The notes beneath the pieces were generated by a model. It was given only the letters and a program-made list of their open reading frames with translations, made no database searches and was not told where the DNA came from. A stretch of 62,000 nucleotides of DNA, from positions 305,571,664-305,633,663 of the forward strand of contig NC_081414.1 of the NCBI RefSeq assembly GCF_030272615.1, read 5' to 3'. This document shows, piece by piece, positions 46,148 through 56,264 of the stretch; position 1 is the stretch's first letter; each line of letters opens with the position of its first letter. The position numbers and the translations under genes were made by a program. This stretch comes from Cryptomeria japonica. Lineage: Eukaryota; Streptophyta; Pinopsida; Cupressales; Cupressaceae.

Positions 46148-47339
46148 TAGTCATGTGATGTGAGCATCCACTGTATATAACCCATTCATCCTTTTCTTCA
46201 ATTTTAGTAGCTAAAGCCTTTTCCTCAGTTTTAGTTGTTTCAATGACAGGTTCTGGAGAATCATCCTTGATAGCAATAAAAACCCAGTCCTTACTGGAGT
46301 GAGCTCCATTACTGGTTCCACTCATAGGTTCATCATCATCATCACTAGCATAATAGCATGATTTATCCTTATTCCTTCTGAATCTAGTTCTATTTTGATA
46401 TTCTGGATTAGGGTTATAACTCTTCACAAATATTTCATGATTCTTAACAGCTCTTTCAGGGCATCTAGAAGAAAAATGACCAATCTTATTGTATGAAAAA
46501 CATTTAAAAGGGATTTTTCCTTCATACTTACTTCTAGTTGGTCCTTTAAAAATTCTTCTAGCAATTGGATCTTCCATCTCTTCAAGTTCTCTTTCTTCTC
46601 TTTAAATGTCCTCTATATCTTTAACATACATCTCCTTCCAATCTACCTTTTTCTTACCAGAGGGAGATGCTTTAAATGTAGTCTCAATTTTAGTAGCACT
46701 CTAATCTCCAAGTTCCTCAAGCTCAAAAGAAGTCAATTTCCCAAGCAGTGTATCTCTGGTAACAGGGGTACTTGACATTGTCCGAATTTTATTGATTGTA
46801 GTAGCCTTCATCTTATAAGCTGGAGGTAGAACTCTCAGAACCTTTGACACTATCTCATCCTCACTAACCGATCCGCCACAACATTTGATTCCCATAACAA
46901 TCTCATTTACTCTATCCATGAAAGAAATTATCTTCTCATCTTCTTCCATCTTCAAATTTTCATACCTTACCTGGAAACCTTCAAGTTTTGCAATTTTCAT
47001 AGCCTGGTCGCCTTCATAAAGAGTTTCAAGCTTTGTCTAGATCAGCTTTGCATTCTCCAACTCTATGACATTCAATAGCTTTTCATTAGATAGGGCGCTT
47101 AACAATGCTTTTTTTTCTCTAACAACATTTTCAGGCTTCTTTTGTTCATCAGTAGGTGTCAGTGTTCCAGAATTAGGATCATGAGGTATATACCCTTTCT
47201 CCACTATCTCCCAAACTTCACCTCCAAGACATCTGAGATGAATCTTCATTCGCTCCTTCCATATTTTATAATTTGTACCATCAAATCTTTGACTCTCTTT
47301 TCGATAGGGATTGAATATAGAACTAGATGTAGTTGCCAT
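46113..47339 (-). pseudogene. Copia gag and protease remnant
   Basis: Starts MATTSSSIFNPYRKESQRFD at 47339, 42 nt after the primer site. The Gag N-terminal phrase RFDGTNYKIWKERMKIHL is followed by in-frame stops at 47037 and 46700 and others further on. The single zinc knuckle near 46500 reads CFSYNKIGHFSSRC, with its second Cys changed to Tyr. The protease active site near 46180 reads WVIYSGCSHHMT where D-S-G is expected, so the catalytic Asp is Tyr. A frameshift follows immediately. The Gag is of copia type and distinct from the ORF1 proteins of the pol-less elements. Confidence 0.85.
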
Positions 47340-47380
47340 CGAACCTCCTCAAGTGGTTAAGCTTCTGTAGAGAGGACCTT

Positions 47381-47392
47381 GCTGTGATACCA
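47381..47392 (-). promoter_or_regulatory. Primer-binding site of the copia element
   Basis: TGGTATCACAGC on the minus strand, one mismatch from the initiator tRNA-Met site, 2 nt after the LTR. The leader that follows (AAGCTTAACCACTTGAGGA near 47371-47353) is shared with the pol-less elements. Confidence 0.85.
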
Positions 47393-47394
47393 AT

Positions 47395-48266
47395 TGTTAG
47401 ATAGATCTGATACCGAGAGTAAACTAAGAGGGAGGTGTGAATCAATTTACCAATAGTAATCAGAAGTAATGCATATCAAAACCATTAAACTAGAGCATAA
47501 AGAAACCAACACAATGAAGGATAGAACATGAAACCACAATACACACAACACCAATATTTTGACGTGAAAAAACCAGCAAAGGGAAAAACCATGGTGGGAA
47601 ACCCTACCCACAATCAGATAATACTTCTGCAGCAGTATGTAAAATTACAATGGGGATTGCACTTGCAATCAAGCCAACCGCCTAGAGCTCACTACTCATC
47701 ACAAAAGGAAGTCTCACTGACTTATAAAAACATTGGACTACAATCCAGAAAGAATGAACTGTGAAAGTAGCATCTCCTAATGCTTGATACCATTTCGGTT
47801 AAGTACATATGTATGGTCTTCAATACAAAAACCTTCACCGAATGATATATCACTTATTCACACATAAACCTTCTTGTGATAATGTAGACATAGCCATCGA
47901 TCCCATCCATCCATCTATATATAAATTAAATGTATAATTCACCTATAAATACAGATCATCAACCTTATTGACAAGGTCGGCTAAACTCTAAACCCATAAA
48001 CCCATAATAACAAAACTTATATTACACAGTATCACTAGACCAATATTATGATTTACATTACATAGCATGGACCTAAATCAAGTAACCGAACAATTCCATT
48101 TGCCAAAAATTCCGCTAAGACCAAAATCCAACACGTTTCACCGACCGATAGAAACCCTTAGTGAAGTAACACAAAAAGTCTAACCGGATCCAAATAGGAC
48201 CACCATAATAGGACACCAACCAATGCAAACAAACCAAACACTCGGAATATAATCAAGAAGTACCTT
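47395..48266 (-). repeat. 5' LTR of the copia element, truncated
   Basis: Starts TGTTAGATAGATCTGATACC on the plus strand and aligns with 41660-42540 of the 3' LTR. Homology stops after aatataatcaagaagtacct, so about 330 bp of U3 are missing and the plus-strand gypsy element's remnant follows directly. Confidence 0.85.
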
Positions 48267-48373
48267 TATCTCCCAAAGTGTCAAAGTAACTTTAGCTCCA
48301 AACATCTGAGCTCCCGAAGTGTCGAAGACATCAACTCTAGACCTCTGAACTTCTGAGGTTAGTTGCAGATTTC
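48267..48373 (+). other. 5' leader remnant of the gypsy element
   Basis: A short sequence with the words cccgaagtgtcgaagac and gaacttctgaggtt, which resemble decayed pieces of the palindromic units in the 3' LTR (54664-55365). No primer site is seen. Confidence 0.35.
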
Positions 48374-49190
48374 ATGCCCAGAATTCACACGGGGGCATCT
48401 TCTAGAGGCAAGTTCCAATTTGTAGACCTTCCATCTGTAGGTCCAAGAAGGCGGAGAGGTATATCTTCATTGTCACCAATTAGGGGTGTCAAGGTTGTAA
48501 ACACTCCATCTCCCAGGTCTCGTTCTACTCCTCCATTTGAAAGGCCATTGATATCAAGGGCTCCCACCACTCATATCAGTAGATCATTATTTCACATGGC
48601 AAGAAATCAAGTCTTTGTTACCTTCAATGGGGGAAGTCCCCTTATTTTGACTCAATGGAATGACATAGCAGTGGCTACATTGAAGAGTATACCATACTTC
48701 ACTGGTGAAACAACTACTACACCCATTGAGAACATTCAAGACATTGCAAACATCTGCTCCATCCACAATATCACTCAAGATGATGTTACTATTAGACTCT
48801 TAGCCACATCTTTGAAGGGAAAAGCCTTGTAGTGGTATAGAGGGTTATCGTCCAGCTCCATTCACAATTGGGATGAATTGGGGGAGAGGTTGTGCAACCA
48901 TTTCAAAGACAAAAGTGATCACCTATCACTTATGGAGCAATTAACTATGATCAAGAGGGCACCCCATGAGTTCATGGGAGATTTCAATTTTAGATTCCAT
49001 AAAACATGGAATAGGATTCCTACTCTAGTGAAGCCATCTCCAAATCATGCATTCTTGTATTATCTTAGAGCTCTCAACATCGATATAGTTGTTATGATCC
49101 AATCAATGGGTGGAGCCTCTCTATCGGGTGCATATGACATAGCCATAAGAGCGGAAATTTTTTTGATCCAGGCTGGGTAGATAGCTCCAA
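48374..49190 (+). pseudogene. Gypsy Gag remnant
   Basis: The first open frame starts MPRIHTGASSRGKFQF. An Arg/Ser/Pro-rich N-terminus is followed by a capsid-like region: FTGETTTTPIENIQDI, LATSLKGKAL, stop (TAG, 48830; Trp-Tyr expected), then WYRGLSSSSIHNWDELGERL, LTMIKRAPHEFMGDFNFRF and YLRALNIDIV. It ends in a TAG at 49178. The layout is that of the retrotransposon Gag family. The reading frame is constant across the stop, so the decay is by point mutation. Confidence 0.8.
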
Positions 49191-49990
49191 GGCCTCCAAT
49201 GCCTCTCTTCCCAGAAGCTCCCACTCAACAACCCACCTTGGTTTCTATCCCCATGGCTCCCACTGGACAATCATCCATGCCATCTACATCCTCCAATGAG
49301 TTCCATGAGGTCAAGGCTCTCCTATAAAACTTTGGCAATGAATTGGTAGCACTGAAGAGGTAACAAACATAGCATAGAAGAACTTACCAAGCACAAGGTC
49401 AGAATTATCAACAAAGTAGGCCACCCTTTCAAGGGCAAAACCAATGTATCAATGCCAGGCCCTTGAATAGTGTGAACCCCAAAACCCCAAGCAACTCAAA
49501 GGCGATAGTTCCAATGAAAAATAGCCTCGCCCAAGAGAAAGATTGGTGTCAACCATGTAATCAACCACACAACCAAGGTGTATGCCAAAATGGAGGGTTT
49601 GTCCAAACTTTAGTAGTGCAAGATGAGCCAACCACCTTTGGACAAAAATATGACCCAAATCAGCCTAGTATTGGCACTTAGGCTCACTTACAAGGTGACT
49701 CTACCTTCGTCAATTGGTAGGAGGCAGAATTTTGTGGTTTGAACCAAACAAATGGTGAGTCCATGCTGCAGTATGCAAGGTCAAAGAAGAGAGCCATGGA
49801 GGCTGCCTCACCTTCAACATCAACCCAAGCTCCAACACCCAATGTAGCCATCCATGATACAAGCCAAAATACCATGCAAGGGAGCAAGAGGCAGGAGGAT
49901 GCCCAAGTCATCCAAAGAACAAAGGCAGACCTTGTAGTTTGAAAGGGGCCTCTAAAATCAGTTAGTGTCCCTTTCAAAATAGTTGATCAA
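49191..49990 (+). other. Gag-protease linker, degenerate
   Basis: Pro/Ser/Gln-rich sequence in the same frame with scattered stops. CQPCNQPHNQGVCQNGGFV near 49550-49610 is a Cys/His cluster and could be a decayed zinc-binding motif. No clear second domain. Confidence 0.4.
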
Positions 49991-50560
49991 ATGAAGAAGG
50001 CCAACCTCAATGTCACTATGTGGAAGGCCCTTTCAATCCCATCTCAAAGGGATTTCCTTAAGGAAGCACTAAAGGATGTAAATCAGTCAGGTGATGAGAC
50101 AATAGTCAGAGAAAGGGCAGCCTCTGCCAGTTTGGTGCAACCCAAGGAGGAGGAAGATTCAAGCAAGATTAGAAAGCCTCCCTCGTTCTATCTCTCCTTA
50201 ATCATAGGAGACAACTTGGTTCACTGCTGCATGATAGATTCAACAACTAGTAGCTCAGTCATGCCTAAGAAGGTAGCCGATCTTCTTGGCATAGAATATG
50301 AACCTGTGACCAAAGGGATGGTCCAGTTAGATGGCACTTCTATTAAGATGATAGGGGTGGTAAAAAATTTGAAGTTAACCTTGCATGCATGCCCTGGTTG
50401 CACTGTCTTGCAAGACATATCAATCATCGACCTCCTTGCCTTCTTTGCCATCTGTCTATCTAGAGACTTCACAGCCAAGATAGGTAGGTACCTGTCTTTT
50501 GACTGGTCCCATATACTATTTTGAACAAGGTATGGTACCAAGGTCACCATAATGGCAAAA
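49991..50560 (+). pseudogene. Gypsy aspartic protease remnant
   Basis: FYLSLIIGDNLVHCCMIDS leads into the active-site region IDSTTSSSVMPKKVADLLGI near 50236-50300. The usual D-S-G/T-G-A-S is D-S-T-T-S here, with the conserved Gly lost. The conserved hydrophobic segment and ISIIDLLAFFAICLSRDFT near 50425-50475 follow, ending SFDWSHILF with TGA at 50522. It is fused in frame to the Gag linker. Confidence 0.75.
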
Positions 50561-50799
50561 CCCATTTTCCAAAACCACATTGAGCCCTACACCCCCAACC
50601 CTATAAACATGAATTGCACTTTGCATGAAGAGGGGGAAGAGTGTGTTATCTATGAGTTTACTACTCTCTTGCAAGAAGTTCCCGATTTCTTGTTGGATGA
50701 ATGGACCAATTCTTTTCAATTTGATCCATTAGCTGAGACTGAAGAGACTGGGCTTAGCACCTATTGTATCCATGAAGAGGATACTCCTATCCCTAACCT

Positions 50800-51360
50800 C
50801 ATCAAGACCCAAAGAGATTCAAATGGGTTATGGAACATGTTTTTTGATGGTTCAAGAAATAAGAATGGTGCAGGTGTCGGGGTAATGCTTGTTTCTCTCG
50901 AGCAGGAGAAATAATTCTTCTCCTTAAGGCTTCAATTTGGTTGCACTAACAATGTCGCTAAGTATGAAGCCTTGATTCAGGGTCTCCAACTTGTACAAAT
51001 TAGAAAGATCAGATCTTTGAAAGTATTTAGAGATAGTGAGTTGGTTGTTAACCACACTCAAGCCCAAAGTATAGCAAAGAACAACCTACTCAAATCATAT
51101 AGGGTTTGGGATTTTATTGAAGGATTTGAGGCCTTCAATATCTAGAGCATTCCTAGGGGTAAGAACAAGCATGTTGATAGGCTTGTAGCGGTTGGTGCTC
51201 AGTTCAACATACCAGTGCAGGTTGCAAGTGAAAAGGAGAAACACATCAGGCTTGTTGTGAGGCTTTCTGTCCCAAACAATCAAGCGAATTGGCAAGTGTT
51301 TGAAAGCGATCAACAGATTGTCAATTTCTTGCAAAATGGAGTAGAATTTTTCTGCTAAAA
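50800..51360 (+). pseudogene. Archaeal-type RNase H placed before RT
   Basis: GLWNMFFDGSRNKNGAGVGV (first Asp) near 50827-50885, then a TAA at 50912. NNVAKYEALIQGLQL (Glu) lies near 50948-50995, VFRDSELVVNHTQ (Asp) near 51027-51065 and HVDRLVAVGAQF (Asp) near 51172. All four catalytic acidic positions are visible. It is in the Gag-protease frame and ends just before a frameshift at the aattttt run near 51345, after which RT begins. In the Tat elements I know, this second RNase H lies between RNase H and integrase, so its placement here is unusual. Confidence 0.8.
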
Positions 51361-51371
51361 TTCAATCTAGG

Positions 51372-52346
51372 TTGCAAGAACAGTATGGAGATCAAATCAT
51401 GCAGCTCAACTCCAACAAACTTCCTAAAGGTCTAGTTACCTTGGAAGGCATTTTCAACTCAGATGATCAGTTGAAGATGAAAATGAACCTGGCTACAAAG
51501 AGGGTTGATTATAGGCTAGTTGTTGTTGCTGAGGGTAGGTCCTTGAACTTGGGCAAGGTGTGTTCCTCAACTGAGCAAGAGGCCTTTGTTGAGATTTTCC
51601 AGCAATACAATGACATAGTTGCTTGGACCTATGAAGACTTGAAGGGTTTTGATCCTAGCTTAGCCCAGCATACCATAGAGCTAGAGCCAGATGCAAAGCC
51701 AGTTAGACAAAAGAAAAGGCCAATAAACCCCAAAATTGAGCCACTAATGAGGAAGGAGTTGACCAAGCTCATAGAAGCCAATATCATCTTTCCTATCAAG
51801 CACTCTTCTTGGGTTGCCAACCTTGTCCCTGTAAGGAAGAAGAATGGGGAAATCGGGCTATGTGTAGACTTTAGGGATCTCAATAGAGCCTCCCTCAAGG
51901 ATCATTACCCCCTTCCCTCCATGGAGCAGATTCTCCAAAAGGTCAATGGATCGGAAAGATTTTCATTCTTGGATGGGTATTCAGGCTATAATCAGATCTT
52001 GGTCCAAGAATATGACCAATACAAGATTGCATTTACTACTAAATGGGGTACCTCTGCTTATTGTAAAATGCCTATTGGGATAACTAATGCAGGTGCCACA
52101 TTCAAAAGAGAAATGGACATGGCCTTCAAGGGTGTATTAGCAAAGTTTTTGTTTGTATACCTCGATGACATAACTGTTTATTCGAAGCATGCAAATGACC
52201 ATCTTGGTCATCTTGAGAAGGTGTTCATAAATTGCAGGGAGTATGGTGTGTCCTTGAACCCTAGCAAGTGTGTGTTTGCTACTAATCAAGGAATATTTAT
52301 AGGACATATCGTATCCAAGGAGGGTTTGACCATCGATCCAGAGTGA
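51372..52346 (+). CDS. Gypsy reverse transcriptase, 324 open codons
   Basis: Copies element RNA into DNA. The N-terminal linker (FVEIFQQYNDIVAWTYEDLK) is followed by an HTIELEPDAKPVRQKKRPIN motif, WVANLVPVRKKNGEIGLCVD, FRDLNRASLKDHYPLP, FSFLDGYSGYNQI, KIAFTTKWGTSAYCKMPIG and the intact catalytic box FVYLDDITVYSKH near 52155. IGHIVSKEGLTIDPE comes just before the TGA at 52344, where Trp or Arg is usual. Palm motifs are complete, so this is the best-preserved enzyme domain in the window. It is no longer joined in frame to its neighbours. The Met at 51372 is only the first in the open stretch, since the ancestral frame entered from upstream. Confidence 0.85.
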   Translation: MQEQYGDQIMQLNSNKLPKGLVTLEGIFNSDDQLKMKMNLATKRVDYRLVVVAEGRSLNLGKVCSSTEQEAFVEIFQQYNDIVAWTYEDLKGFDPSLAQHTIELEPDAKPVRQKKRPINPKIEPLMRKELTKLIEANIIFPIKHSSWVANLVPVRKKNGEIGLCVDFRDLNRASLKDHYPLPSMEQILQKVNGSERFSFLDGYSGYNQILVQEYDQYKIAFTTKWGTSAYCKMPIGITNAGATFKREMDMAFKGVLAKFLFVYLDDITVYSKHANDHLGHLEKVFINCREYGVSLNPSKCVFATNQGIFIGHIVSKEGLTIDPE

Positions 52347-53087
52347 GTGGAGGCTATTCTTTCTCTTCCACTCCCAAGTCACAAGAAAGGATTGCAAAGT
52401 TTCCTTGGTAGGATCAACTTTGTGAGGAGGTTCATCCCCAACCTTACCACCATGGTAAAACCCCTCACTTCCATGCTGAAGAAAAACTTGGATTTCAATT
52501 AGACCAAGGAGGGAAGGGCTGGTTTTGAAGAGATCAAACAAATAATTTCTCAGGCCCCTACCCTTATCAATCCTAATTATGAAATGTATTTTATCCTCTA
52601 TACCTTCGGAGGAGAATCTAGCATCTCAGTTGTCCTAACACATTTGAATGACGACAAGTTGGAGCAACCTATTGCTTTCTTTTGTGAAGGGCTAAAGGAC
52701 TCTGAGCTTAAGTATAGCTATGTAGAGAAGTAGGTCCTCACTGTTGTAAGGGCATTAAAAAAGTTCAAGCAGATGTTGTCCAACAATAGGATCCAACTCT
52801 TAGTTCCGCATGCAAGTGTCAAAGATTTCCTTCTAAACAAGGACATCAGTGAGAAGAGGGTTGGGTGGATAACCAAGGTCATGGAGTATGACATCAACAT
52901 CAAGATCAACAAGCTTGTAAGAGGCAAGGGCCTATGTGAGCAGCTTGTCTCATCTTCTGAGACTACTTCAGAGGTCACCCTTATGTTACAAGAAGATCAA
53001 CCAACCGACAACAACACTCAATTCAGTTGGGTAAGTGACATGACCACCTTTTTAATGGAAGGTAGATGCCCCCAAGGTCTAGACTAG
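52347..53087 (+). pseudogene. Gypsy RNase H remnant
   Basis: After the RT stop the same frame continues with LQSFLGRINFVRRFIPN, then stop, FEEIKQIISQAPTL, FILYTFGGESSISVVLT (the first catalytic Asp of the usual FxLYxDAS segment is not preserved), EQPIAFFCEGLKDSELKYS, then TAG (52732). Next comes KVMEYDINIKINKLVRGKGL, the tether sequence. It ends in a TAG at 53085. Confidence 0.8.
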
Positions 53088-54272
53088 ACCAAAAGAAGAC
53101 ACTTTAGGTTGCAATCCATTCCCTATACCCTACTGAATCGTACTCTTTTCCGAAAAGACTCCAATGGAGTCTTACTAAGATGCATCGAGCAAAACCAAGT
53201 CAGTAAACTGTTAGAGGAATTTTATGATGGCTCTTCAGGGGGCCACTTCTTTGTAAGGACTAGGGCTATCAAAATAATGAGAGCTAGTTATTATTGTCCA
53301 TCCTTATTTAGTGACTCACATAGATGGGTGAAGAATTGCAAGAAATGTGCTCTCTTCTTTGGGAAGCAAAGACTAGCTACCCTACCTCTTCACCCCATCC
53401 AAGCAGATCAACCGTTCATCCAATGGGGTTTAGACTTCATTGGCATGATAAACCCACCTTCTAGTGCTAGCCATATGTGGATCTTGGCAACAAATTACTT
53501 CACTAGGTGGACAGAGGTAGTTGCATTGAGGTATGCCACTGAGGCCTTAGTGTTGGAATTCCTTGAGGGAATTGTGACAAGATTCAGTGTTCCTTCCACC
53601 GTCATATCGTATAATGCCAGGTCATTTGTTGGAACCCAAATCAGTTCTTAGGCAATTAAGCATGGTGTATACTTGAAGAAATCATCCAACTATTACCCTT
53701 AAGGTAACAACTTAGCTGATTCTTCCAACAAGAAACTCATCAGGATAATTAAAAGGACAATTGAAGACAATCAGAGGGAATGGCATACTAAGTTGAAGAC
53801 AACCTTATGGGCTGATAGTATCACGCACAAGAGGGAAATTGGTAACTCCTCTTTCATGCTAGTATATGGGAAGGAAGAAAGAATCCCAACTTCCCTAGAG
53901 TTACCCTCTCTTGAACTAGCACATCAACTTGAATTGATAGAAAATGATGCCATGACAGTAAGGCTAGCAGAGTTGATGGAGCTAGAGGAGGTTAGAAGTC
54001 AGGCTATGCATACACTTGAGACTCATCAAGGGTAGGTGAAGAATTTTTTTGACAAAAAGGTGACTAATAGGGTCTTCAAGGAAGGAGATCTAGTTCTCAA
54101 GTGAGATGGAGATAGAGCCAAAGTTGGGCGGCACTCCAAGATTGATGCTATCTGGAGTGGCCCATATGTCATCACTAGTTGCAAGGAGGCCAATGCATTT
54201 CATCTCTCCAAGATTGAGGGCAAATTTCTTACAATCCCAGTGAATGGGATTCATCTCAAGCCCTTCTTCTGA
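53088..54272 (+). pseudogene. Gypsy integrase remnant
   Basis: Zinc-binding part: GGHFFVRTRAIKIMRASYYC then WVKNCKKCALFFGKQR (CxxC). Core: IQWGLDFIGMINP keeps the first Asp (53430). The second, normally in ISDNARAF, is Tyr (VISYNARSF, 53606). The Glu region reads GNNLADSSNKK after a TAG/TAA pair, so Glu is Asp. The C-terminal part (VFKEGDLVLK, stop, IWSGPYVITSCKEANAFHL, NGIHLKPFF) is readable to the TGA at 54272. Two of three catalytic residues are lost. Confidence 0.85.
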
Positions 54273-54278
54273 AGAGGG
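54269..54278 (+). promoter_or_regulatory. Polypurine tract of the gypsy element
   Basis: gaagaggg directly precedes TGTTGATAAC, the likely LTR start, and overlaps the integrase stop region. Confidence 0.6.
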
Positions 54279-54663
54279 TGTTGATAACTATCTAAATATT
54301 AGAATAGAAGTTGTTTTGCTTTCACAAGTGCTTATGCACATGCCATGTTCTCCTTAAGAGGGTGTGCGCTCTAGTTCTAGTTTTCCTCCAAGTGATGGCA
54401 CACACATGTTTTGGGTCTTTTGAATGACTCAGTGCCCAATGGATTGCTCAAGGCTTCTGGACTTCATGCTTAGCAGGCAAGCATCCCGCAGAAATCGGCA
54501 AAAATGTTGTCATTTTATGACACCCTTGGTCCATCAGTGAGAACCGATCAGAGATATGTTCCATGGACTAGTGCGGCCTTGGTTGATCAAGGAGAGAAGA
54601 ATCATGAAGTGTGAAGTGTTGCCTTGTCCAGAGGAAGTTCCTCCCTTGGCCTTTTCTTCTTCC

Positions 54664-55365
54664 CCGGAACTCTGGAACCCCGAGGTTTCGAAGTTATTTG
54701 TCTTAGCCACTTTCTTTCCTTCTTCGGAACTCCGGAACCCTGAGGTTCCAAAGTTTCCTTCCTTCCCTCATCTCTTCTCCTATTTCTCTAAAATTTCAGA
54801 ACCCTAAGGGTCCGAAGTTCCTTCCCTAGCTTATCCCCTCTTCTCCTTAGCCTTTCTCTCCTTTTGTCCAGAACTCTGAAACCCCGAGGTTCGAAAGTTC
54901 CTTGCCCTTTTTCTCCTTTCTCTCCAGAACTCTGGAACCCCGAGGTTATGAAGTTCCTAGACTTCCTTTCCTTCACCTCTTCTCTTAATCTTATCCTTTC
55001 CCCAGAAATCTAGAACCCCCAAGTTCCAAAGTTCCCCTTCTCTCTTTAGCCCTTTCCCTTTTTGGAACTCCGGAACCCCGAGATTCTGAAGTTCCTTTGT
55101 GCAGTTCCCCGGAACCCCGAGGTTTTGAAGTCTCCTTCCCTTGCCTTTCCCAGAACCCTAGAACCCCAAGGTTCCAAGGTTCCCTCCTCCCCTTCTTCCT
55201 TCTTCTCCTTGAAACTTCAAAAACTCGAGGTTTCGAAGTTCCTTCCCCTTTTTGCCTTCTCTCTAGTTCCTCCGAAAATCTTGAACCCTGAGGTTCCGAA
55301 GGTCTTTCCCTTCTCTTCTTCTCTCTATCTTGGAACTCCGGAACCCCAAGGTTCCAAATTTCTTC
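54664..55365 (+). repeat. Array of ~12 palindromic units in the LTR
   Basis: The unit core is ggaactccggaacc, then ccga, then ggttccgaagttcc; the two 14-base arms are almost perfectly complementary. Copies centre near 54680, 54740, 54805, 54884, 54940, 55018, 55080, 55116, 55165, 55224, 55290 and 55344, spaced 36-79 bp by pyrimidine-rich (cttccctt-like) filler. Many copies carry transitions in one arm. Confidence 0.85.
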
Positions 55366-55730
55366 CCTTGTCTTCCTCACTTTGGGAGTCTGAGCTTTCA
55401 AAGTCTTCGGGTTTCCTTCTGACTGGCGACACTTCTAGATGGTGTGATCAACACTCAAGGCTTTTAATGCTCTGACAGTTTTGGTGACTTGTGAACTTTC
55501 TTTTGTGGAGCCACAAGGGTACATTAAATGTTTTGGCAGGATTTCCATCAAGGGAGGTACGAGGGCCATGATGGGTGACTTATGTCACGTCTGACTTTGG
55601 AAGGTCAGTCAATCCACCTTCCTCTGAATTGCCTTTTGTGGTATGGCTAGGTTTCTTGCATGTACAAGTCAAGTGCATGCACTTCTAGATTGACATGCAG
55701 GGGTAATGATCACCCTTGTAACCATTTTTC

Positions 55731-55740
55731 TATATAAAGG
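55731..55740 (+). promoter_or_regulatory. TATA box of the LTR promoter
   Basis: tatataaagg, followed by a C/T-rich segment about 35 bp downstream (ctctccctcctgcc) suitable for transcription start. It lies after the palindromic array, which would place the array in U3. Confidence 0.6.
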
Positions 55741-56264
55741 TTGTTAAGCCTCATTGTAAAGGGTTCTCTCCCTCCTGCCTTGAGATTTCTTATGCTCTTC
55801 TCTTCTCTTGAAGACTTGTAATCTTTTGCATTTCTATAGCTGTAAGATTGGCCTTTGGCCTTATGATTAATTGAAAATCTCTATTCTTGCCTTCCTTCAA
55901 CTTATGTATGATGTGTATGTGTTATTAGCTTCATTATAAGTGTATGTTCATAGTTTCCTTTCACATGTATGTTGTGTTAACTTTTTTTTTGAGTGTGACC
56001 ATGTGGGAATTCTTCTCCCCTCTTAACACTTAGAAAATTCCACCCTCCACACATGCATTTGGGTCACTCATGCAATTGAAGCTTGTGCATTTCTTAATTT
56101 TTTCAGTTGATTCCTTGTGCCATTTTGGGTGGGGAGAGGAACTATCTCTTCTTGGTACATCACCTCCTTTCATTTTAAGAAATTATCCCTTCTCTTTCCT
56201 CTGCAAGCTGTTAGGATAGGTTTAGAAGTCAGTTTTGAAGTGTTGAGTTGGTTGAACACTACAC

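Larger units (their letters stand above)
41660..48266 (-). mobile_element. Ty1/copia retrotransposon, Sirevirus-like, inactive
   Basis: Minus-strand element of about 6.6 kb: 5' LTR 47395-48266 (truncated), primer site 47381-47392, gag-protease, integrase and RT-RNase H in copia order, polypurine tract, 3' LTR 41660-42868. Sirevirus affinity is inferred from the GLWYPK phrase in RNase [11 protein letters not shown] after the RT core, the AAAGGGGGAGATTGTTGG tract with a second copy, and the TGTTGG/CTAACA ends. Stops, frameshifts and catalytic substitutions make it non-functional. The 5' LTR is cut where the plus-strand gypsy element begins, so the target duplication cannot be checked. Confidence 0.85.
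48267..56030 (+). mobile_element. Ty3/gypsy element with second RNase H upstream of RT
   Basis: Plus-strand element lacking its 5' LTR. Domain order: Gag (48374), protease (49991), archaeal-type RNase H (50800), reverse transcriptase (51372), RNase H (52400), integrase (53109-54272), polypurine tract, 3' LTR from 54279. The pol part is unusually legible, with one main frameshift near 51345 and about a dozen stop codons. The right edge of the LTR is approximate because no partner LTR exists in the window. Confidence 0.8.
54279..56030 (+). repeat. 3' LTR of the gypsy element
   Basis: Begins TGTTGATAACTATC after the polypurine tract. It holds an array of palindromic units (54664-55365), a TATA box (55731) and a transcribed-looking tail. 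The right end is a guess near 56030, because the minus-strand gypsy remnant starts soon after and no partner LTR exists here. Confidence 0.6.

Noticed and set aside
49684-49977. Minus-strand frames antisense to the gypsy gag-protease
   Set aside because: Shadow frames of the plus-strand element; the plus-strand reading carries the domains.
54991-55475. Long open frames of 136-137 codons on both strands within the gypsy LTR
   Set aside because: Produced by the tandem palindromic array. The repetitive peptides on both strands are by-products of the repeat, not genes.
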